DNA of 64,000 bases from Actinokineospora globicatena (GTDB lineage Bacteria; Actinomycetota; Actinomycetes; Mycobacteriales; Pseudonocardiaceae). The stretch covers positions 372,001 through 436,000 of the forward strand of contig NZ_JAMTCR010000005.1 of the NCBI RefSeq assembly GCF_024171945.1, read 5' to 3'. A model generated the notes under the pieces. It was not told where the DNA came from, ran no database searches, and saw only the letters and a list, made by a program, of their open reading frames with translations. Below are positions 59,398-64,000 of this stretch, piece after piece; position 1 is the first letter of the stretch; every line of letters begins with the position of its first letter. The translations under genes and the position numbers were made by a program.

Positions 59398-59778
59398 TCA
59401 GGCCGTGGCGGACCGCTCTGCGGCGCTGCGCAGCACGCAGAACTCGTTGCCCTGCGGGTCGGCGAGCACGGCCCAGCCGGTCCCGTTGGACTGGCGCCGG
59501 TCGTCGACCACCCGGGCACCGGCCGCGACCAGCCGCTCGACCTCCTCGTCGCGCGGGATGTCGGGCTGCAGGCACAGGTGGAGCCGGTTCTTGACCGTCT
59601 TGGGCTCAGGCACCCGGTTGAAGAACAGCGTCGGACCGCCGGGGACCTGGATCCACGCCTCTTCCTCGCCGTCGACGCACTCCGGGTCCACCGGGTGCCC
59701 CACGACCTGGGACCACCACTGGGCCAAGGCGTAGTTGTCGTTAGCGTCGAAAGCGATGTTCACGATGCTAGAAGGCAT
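59398..59778 (-). CDS. VOC family protein
   Basis: 126 aa. IVNIAFDANDNYALAQWWSQVVGHPVDP and VRPEP-like FFNRVPEPKTVKNRLHLCLQ and WAVLADPQGNEFCVL are typical VOC blocks, with His and Glu positions for a metal. The substrate is unknown. Its start is ATG at 59778, 3 bp after the BNR protein stop, so the two may be co-transcribed. Confidence 0.88.
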   Translation of the reverse strand: MPSSIVNIAFDANDNYALAQWWSQVVGHPVDPECVDGEEEAWIQVPGGPTLFFNRVPEPKTVKNRLHLCLQPDIPRDEEVERLVAAGARVVDDRRQSNGTGWAVLADPQGNEFCVLRSAAERSATA

Positions 59779-59780
59779 GG

Positions 59781-60860
59781 TCAGAACCCTAGGCGCAAGG
59801 TGGCCACACGGCCCTTCTCACCAGCGGCCCAGCAAGACCCGTCCGCGGCGCAGTCGACGGTGTCGAAGCTACCGCTGTCGAACGCCCGCCAGTTGCGTCC
59901 CTCGTCCAGGGTGATGTCGCTTCCGGTAGGTCCAACGGTGATTGCCACCGTGTGCAGGAACGGGTGCCAGGTGATGCCCGAGCGGTAGCCCTTGGGCGCT
60001 GACGACGGCTTCTGCCAGGTACGGCCACCGTCACGGGTAGTGCCTAGCGCGTCGACCGCACCGTCAGGCTTGGCGTAGTCACCGCCGACGGCGATGCCAC
60101 GGGATCGGTCGCGGAACGCGGTCGCGAAGACACCCGCGCTCGCGTTGCTGGCCAGGACGGTGTCGCTCACGGTCCAGGTCCGGCCACGGTCGGACGAGTG
60201 CAAGACCCGTGCCTTCGAACCGCCGCCGGTCGCGATCCACGCGTCGCGCGCACCCGCCACGCTGACGCACTGGCCACTCGCGGCGAACGCGAACTCACCG
60301 TCCAACGCGGGCGGCATGCCGTCGATGGGGACGACCGACCAGGTACGGCCACCGTCGTCCGTGGAGAGCAGTCGGAACTTGCCGTCGATCGGGTCGCTTA
60401 GCGCTAGGCCGTGCTTGCGGTCGAAGAACGCTAGACAGTCGTAGAACCCTGCGGCCTCGGCATTGCGAAAGGTCTCGGCCCAGGTAGCGCCACCGTCGGT
60501 GGTGCGGAAGATCCGTGACTGGTCGCCGGGACCGATGCTTAGCGCTACCGCCGTGCGTGCGTCGAACGCCTCGATGTCGCGTAGTTCCAGGGTCTCGGTG
60601 CCGGGTGGGGAGGTACGGGACCAGGTACGGCCACCGTCGGTGGTGCGCAGGACAGTGCCACCGCTGCCGCTGGCCCACGCGACCTTGGCGCTGACCGCGG
60701 ACAGGCCACGCAACCGCGCTTCGGATCCGGTGGGGGACAACCGCCAGGTCAGGGTAAGACCGTGGCCCGCTGTCCCGGCGTCTGGCGTCGCGGAGGCAGG
60801 CACGGCCAGCGTGCTCGCCGCCACGACAGCGAGCACGCCGATGATGAGGGGTCGCTTCAT
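59781..60860 (-). CDS. Secreted BNR/sialidase-like beta-propeller protein
   Basis: 359 aa. Signal peptide (residues 1-24, ending ASA). At least five repeats of the form T-DGG-TW (TTDGGRTW, TTDGGATW, STDDGGRTW, SSDRGRTW, TRDGGRTW) build a BNR beta-propeller like the Ycf48/sialidase-like family. Catalytic sialidase residues (RIP motif) are not seen, so it is probably a binding or exported structural protein. The codons use more GTA, CTA and CGT than the neighbours. Confidence 0.82.
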   Translation of the reverse strand: MKRPLIIGVLAVVAASTLAVPASATPDAGTAGHGLTLTWRLSPTGSEARLRGLSAVSAKVAWASGSGGTVLRTTDGGRTWSRTSPPGTETLELRDIEAFDARTAVALSIGPGDQSRIFRTTDGGATWAETFRNAEAAGFYDCLAFFDRKHGLALSDPIDGKFRLLSTDDGGRTWSVVPIDGMPPALDGEFAFAASGQCVSVAGARDAWIATGGGSKARVLHSSDRGRTWTVSDTVLASNASAGVFATAFRDRSRGIAVGGDYAKPDGAVDALGTTRDGGRTWQKPSSAPKGYRSGITWHPFLHTVAITVGPTGSDITLDEGRNWRAFDSGSFDTVDCAADGSCWAAGEKGRVATLRLGF

Positions 60861-60915
60861 GTCGCGGAACCTAGACCAGCCGTGGTGCCCCCAGACAGGT
60901 CCAAACGCCGTACCG

Positions 60916-61578
60916 TCAGCGCGTGACCAGCCCCGCGTCGTAGGCCAAGAGGCCTGCCTGCGTCCGGTTAGCGCACTCCAGCTTGACCAGCATCCGCGAC
61001 ACGTAGCTCTTGACCGTGGCCTCGCTCAGCGACAGCCGGTCCGCGATCTGCGCGTTGGACAACCCGGCGCCGAGCCCGGTCAACACCTCGGTCTCCCGCT
61101 CGGTCAGGTCCCGCACCCGCCGTACCGCCCGGTCGCGAGCCGCCTGCTCACCCACCCGCGCCGCCACCAACCGGCTGGTCGCGGCCGGGGAGAGGACCGT
61201 GTGCCCATCGGCGGCGACCCTAACGAGGCTGATCAGGTCTTCCGGCGGGGTGGTCTTCACCAGGAACCCTGCTGCCCCCGCGCGCAAGGCCCTGATCACG
61301 TACTGGTCGGCGTCGAACGTCGTTAGCGCTACCACCGCGGGCGCGCTAGGCAGCCGCACTATCCGCTCTATCGCGGTCAGCCCATCTACCCCCTGCATCC
61401 GCAGGTCCATCAGCACCACGTGCGGCTGGTGGCGCACCACGGCCTCTACCGCGGCGGCGCCATCTTGCGCGGTGTCGACCACGTCGATGTCCGGTGCGGA
61501 GCCGAGGATGGTCCGCAGGTGCGCGCACACCATCGGCTCGTCGTCCACCACGACGACACGGATGACAGCACTGGCCAT
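60916..61578 (-). CDS. NarL/LuxR-type response regulator
   Basis: 220 aa. Receiver with DDEP, phosphoacceptor D58 (VVLMDLRMQG) and K108. The LuxR helix-turn-helix is LTERETEVLTGLGAGLSNAQIADRLSLSEATVKSYVSRMLVKL. It follows the histidine-kinase gene immediately (the stop of the kinase gene touches its ATG), so the two form a two-component system. Its targets are unknown. Confidence 0.93.
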   Translation of the reverse strand: MASAVIRVVVVDDEPMVCAHLRTILGSAPDIDVVDTAQDGAAAVEAVVRHQPHVVLMDLRMQGVDGLTAIERIVRLPSAPAVVALTTFDADQYVIRALRAGAAGFLVKTTPPEDLISLVRVAADGHTVLSPAATSRLVAARVGEQAARDRAVRRVRDLTERETEVLTGLGAGLSNAQIADRLSLSEATVKSYVSRMLVKLECANRTQAGLLAYDAGLVTR

Positions 61579-62802
61579 TTACACGCTTTCCGGGGTCGGC
61601 ACGTACGCGGGGAGCACGGCGTCGACCTCGAAACCCCCGCTGGGCAGAGGACCCGAGGTCAACGTCCCCCCGACGAGCTCGACCCGTTGCCGCAAGCCTG
61701 TCAGACCTGACCCGGAACCTGAACTGGACAGTCCACTATCGACGGACTGTGTGGCGGTCGCGTTGCGGACCGTCAACCGCACGCGGTCACCGCTATAGCG
61801 CACGTGAACCTTCGTCGGCGCGCCCGGCGCGTGCTTGCGGATGTTGGTCAGCGACTCCTGCACTACTCGGTACGCGGTGCGGCTAACCGCAGCGGAGATG
61901 CGGGCAGGGTTACCGTCGCGCACTAGCTCTACCGGCACGCCCACCGATTCTGACTCCGAGACCAGGGTTGACAGGTCGGGCACCTCCGTTGGCTCGTCAA
62001 CCGTCTCTCGCGGCTGATGCTCACTCGTCTCGTTACGCAGAACACCGACCAGTTCGCGCAGCTCGTTGAGCGCCTCACACCCGGCTACACGCAACCCCTC
62101 GGCCGCTGTCTTCGTGCGCTCGTCGGGACCTGTTACCGCCAACGCGCCCGCGTGCAGCACCATCAGGCTCACGCGGTGAGTCACCACGTCGTGCATCTCT
62201 TCGGCCAAACGCACCCGTTCGTCTGCCCGCGCTTGTTCGGCCAAGAGGTGCTGTTCGCGTTCCGCGCGTTCGGCTCGGTCGGTCAATGCTTGTACGAGCG
62301 TTCGGTGGGCTCGCACGTAGAGCCCGATCAACGCCGGTAGGAGCACCAGCAACACCGTGCCCAGGATCAATTCCGTTGAGGTGTCCCAGGGCCGCACGAC
62401 GAGACCGAACAAGGCTAGGACGAGCGCGGGCCCGACCAGCGCACCCGCGTAGACCATCGCGGTGTAGACGTAGATCGGTGCCGACGCAGGCATCCATGGG
62501 TCTGTAGCGGCGAAATCCGGCTTCCAGTCGCCTTGCGCGTGCCACTCCAACAGCAGATAGGCGGAAGAGACCACCAGCGTTGTCAGCATCAACGCGACCG
62601 GGTACCACTTGCGCACCACCAGCAGACCGATCATGGCGATCGCGACCAGGCCATCGATGTAGCCGATCGCGCGGTCAGGGCTACCCTCGTAGATCATGGC
62701 CGCGACCTGCAGGACCAGCACGACGGCGGCGGGCAACAGGTAGAAGAAGGCTTCGCGCTTACTACGCCACAGTGGCTCTCGCACCCTTGGCACGGTACTC
62801 AC
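61579..62802 (-). CDS. Histidine kinase (NarL-type, membrane-anchored)
   Basis: 407 aa. Five or so membrane helices in the first 165 residues. The HisKA_3 phosphoacceptor is LAEEMHDVVTHRVSLMVLHAG and the ATPase domain has SGSGLTGLRQRVELVGGTL. It is a sensor kinase of the DesK/NarL type, whose signal cannot be read. It pairs with the response regulator at 60916-61578. The start is GTG at 62802. Confidence 0.92.
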   Translation of the reverse strand: MSTVPRVREPLWRSKREAFFYLLPAAVVLVLQVAAMIYEGSPDRAIGYIDGLVAIAMIGLLVVRKWYPVALMLTTLVVSSAYLLLEWHAQGDWKPDFAATDPWMPASAPIYVYTAMVYAGALVGPALVLALFGLVVRPWDTSTELILGTVLLVLLPALIGLYVRAHRTLVQALTDRAERAEREQHLLAEQARADERVRLAEEMHDVVTHRVSLMVLHAGALAVTGPDERTKTAAEGLRVAGCEALNELRELVGVLRNETSEHQPRETVDEPTEVPDLSTLVSESESVGVPVELVRDGNPARISAAVSRTAYRVVQESLTNIRKHAPGAPTKVHVRYSGDRVRLTVRNATATQSVDSGLSSSGSGSGLTGLRQRVELVGGTLTSGPLPSGGFEVDAVLPAYVPTPESV

Positions 62803-62826
62803 CAGGTAGGGCTACCGAGGCCGATC

Positions 62827-62883
62827 GCCACCATTCGGGTGGTGGCTGTTGCAACGAAAGTTGCTGGTTAGCATTGCCGCACC
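62827..62883 (+). promoter_or_regulatory. Structured promoter of the SGNH hydrolase gene
   Basis: Two hairpins (GCCACCA-TTCGGG-TGGTGGC at 62827-62846 and GCAAC-GAAA-GTTGC at 62851-62864) precede TAGCAT (62869-62874), a -10 nine bases before the ATG, so the message is probably leaderless. The second hairpin lies where a -35 would be, and may be an operator. Confidence 0.45.
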
Positions 62884-63648
62884 ATGAACGCGCACACCAG
62901 CATGGTCGCCGTCGGCGACTCCTTCACCGAGGGCATGTCCGACTTCCGGCCCGACGGCACCTGCCGCGGCTGGGCCGACCTCGTCGCCGCCCGGCTCGCC
63001 GAGGACACCCCCGGCTTCCGCTACGCCAACCTCGCCATCCGCGGCAAGCTCGTCCGCCAGATCGTCGACGAACAGGTCGACCAGGCAGCGGCGATGCGCC
63101 CCGACCTGGTGACTTTCGCGGGCGGGATGAACGACGTCCTGCGGCCCACCTGCGACATGGACGCGCTCGCGGCGCGCGTCCGGTACGCGATCCGGACCCT
63201 GTCAGCGACCTCGCGCCAGGTGGTGTTGTTCCGCGTCATCGACCCGACCAGGCGCATGCGGGGAAGCTCCCGCCTGCTGCCGCGCATCACCCGGCTGCTG
63301 TCGCTCGTGGACACACTCGCCGACGAGTACGACGCGGTGGTGGTCGACCTGTTCTCCTCCCGGGTGTTCGACTCGCCAGGGCTTTGGGCGCCGGACCGCA
63401 TCCACCTCAACACCGAGGGCCACCGCCGGGTCGCCGAGGCCACGCTGCGTGCACTCGGCGTCGAGCCGACCTTCGACTGGGACGCGCCAGTACCCGTCGA
63501 CCCCGCGCCTTGGCGCGACCGTGCGACCGCCGACCTGCGCTGGGCCCGCGCCCACGCCGGGCCGTGGATCGCCCGCCGCCTCACCGGTCGCTCCTCCGGC
63601 GACGGCCAACTCCCGAAACGACCCGAGCTGGACCCGTTCACCCCCTGA
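62884..63648 (+). CDS. SGNH/GDSL-family lipase/esterase
   Basis: 254 aa. Block I GDSFTEG (Ser13), GGMND (Asn83) and DRIHLN (D171, H174) complete the SGNH tetrad. It lacks a clear signal peptide, so it is likely cytoplasmic. The substrate (lipid, acyl-CoA or acetylated sugar) is not predictable. The start is ATG at 62884, which supports leaderless expression. Confidence 0.9.
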   Translation: MNAHTSMVAVGDSFTEGMSDFRPDGTCRGWADLVAARLAEDTPGFRYANLAIRGKLVRQIVDEQVDQAAAMRPDLVTFAGGMNDVLRPTCDMDALAARVRYAIRTLSATSRQVVLFRVIDPTRRMRGSSRLLPRITRLLSLVDTLADEYDAVVVDLFSSRVFDSPGLWAPDRIHLNTEGHRRVAEATLRALGVEPTFDWDAPVPVDPAPWRDRATADLRWARAHAGPWIARRLTGRSSGDGQLPKRPELDPFTP

Positions 63649-63678
63649 GTTATCCACAACCGCGCGATCTGTCCACAG
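63649..63678. repeat. Dispersed double DnaA-box repeat (copy 3)
   Basis: TTATCCACA at 63650-63658, the classic E. coli-type DnaA box, and CTGTCCACA at 63669-63677, 19 bp apart, in opposite orientation to copies 1 and 2. It lies just after the SGNH stop. Confidence 0.8.
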
Positions 63679-64000
63679 CCATCGACCAAGTGTTGAAAGC
63701 CCTTGCCACCCGCCGCGATCCTGGGTGCGGGGCCAGTGGGGTCACTTGGACGTACGAGGAGGTGGGTCGAGATGGGCGCATGACAGGTGAGTGGGGCTCC
63801 TCGATGAGGACGAGCCGTCGCGGACCTCAGTCACTGGAACCGGTAGGTGGCTGTTGTCCCGGGGCTCGTCACGGAGGAGGAGCCGGGCGACTCCAAGACG
63901 GCGATGACGCGTGGTCGTCGCTTTGGAGCACGTCGAGCGCCGCGGCGCAGGTACCCGCCGCGGCCGTGTCGGAACAGTTAGGCAGGTACAGGAGAGCCGA
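63679..64000. other. Terminal noncoding stretch, no gene recognised
   Basis: No convincing coding frame. GGCTC and GAGCC inverted repeats occur around 63796-63825 and 63859-63887. A gene could start beyond the window; nothing here identifies it. Confidence 0.3.

Noticed and set aside
59145-59594. Plus-strand frame reading through both dre-like sites
   Set aside because: It has no ribosome binding site, is interrupted by palindromic operators and overlaps the VOC gene on the other strand.
60398-61331. The 9-mer TTAGCGCTA occurs three times (60398, 60539, 61323)
   Set aside because: Each copy encodes Ala-Leu plus a neighbouring codon inside two genes with the same codon habit, so it is explained by codon use rather than a binding site.

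Overview
The window is a very GC-rich (roughly 70%), gene-dense stretch of an actinobacterial chromosome. Frequent GTG starts, overlapping ATGA/GTGA junctions, likely leaderless genes, smtB-zur, DnaJ2-type hrcA-dnaJ, an ECF41 sigma factor and DasR-like operators all fit Actinobacteria. The housekeeping order (rpsT, lepA, sulfite reductase/cysH, hemW, hrcA, dnaJ, rsmE, phoH, ybeY, era, recO, uppS, zur/smtB, glyS, dgt, dnaG) matches, from memory, the Mycobacterium tuberculosis Rv2412-to-Rv2343c neighbourhood. A Pseudonocardiales-type genus is my inference. No phage, insertion sequence or CRISPR array was seen.

Layout. 1-13.5 kb: rpsT (cut by the window edge), an SPFH/ribbon-helix-helix pair with a palindromic operator, a PemK-like protein, lepA, then accessory genes. 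The accessory genes include a TIGR04222-type Cys/Gly-tailed membrane protein, a PHA-synthase-like acyltransferase/hydrolase, an RNase Sa-type ribonuclease with its barstar inhibitor, and a DUF4396 membrane protein under a CsoR-like operator. 13.7-22.3 kb: one long minus-strand sulfur-assimilation operon. It runs from a short RRHVD-type leader peptide through sulfite reductase, a 52-aa zinc-ribbon protein, APS reductase, CysD, CysN, an SsuABC-like importer and a sirohydrochlorin chelatase. The operon takes up sulfate or sulfonate-type substrates, activates and reduces them, and makes the sirohaem it needs.

22.4-42.7 kb: core genes. hemW, a TetR/P450 divergent pair, hrcA-dnaJ-rsmE, a structured noncoding gap, phoH-ybeY-CNNM-(degenerate cytidine deaminase)-ferredoxin-era-DUF2752-recO, a frameshifted Ig-like pseudogene, uppS, a zinc-homeostasis block (permease, TIGR03943 protein, Zur, SmtB-like ArsR) and glyS. 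42.7-53.1 kb: an AbiEi-like protein, YdcF, dgt, a bacterial serpin, an ECF41 sigma factor with a matching promoter at its carboxymuconolactone-decarboxylase neighbour, dnaG, a methyltransferase behind a palindromic operator, and two tRNAs.

53.1-64 kb: a secreted modular GH18 chitinase with a DasR-type (dre) site, a CobW GTPase, Nudix, OsmC and CutC proteins (CutC preceded by two identical dre-like sites), a BNR-repeat secreted protein, a NarL-type two-component system and an SGNH hydrolase. A dispersed intergenic repeat made of two DnaA-box-like 9-mers exactly 19 bp apart occurs three times (about 44.06, 58.32 and 63.65 kb), with a decayed copy near 5.2 kb. I regard it, the ECF41 promoter, the sulfur leader peptide, the paired dre-like sites and the CsoR-like operator as the most informative non-obvious signals.
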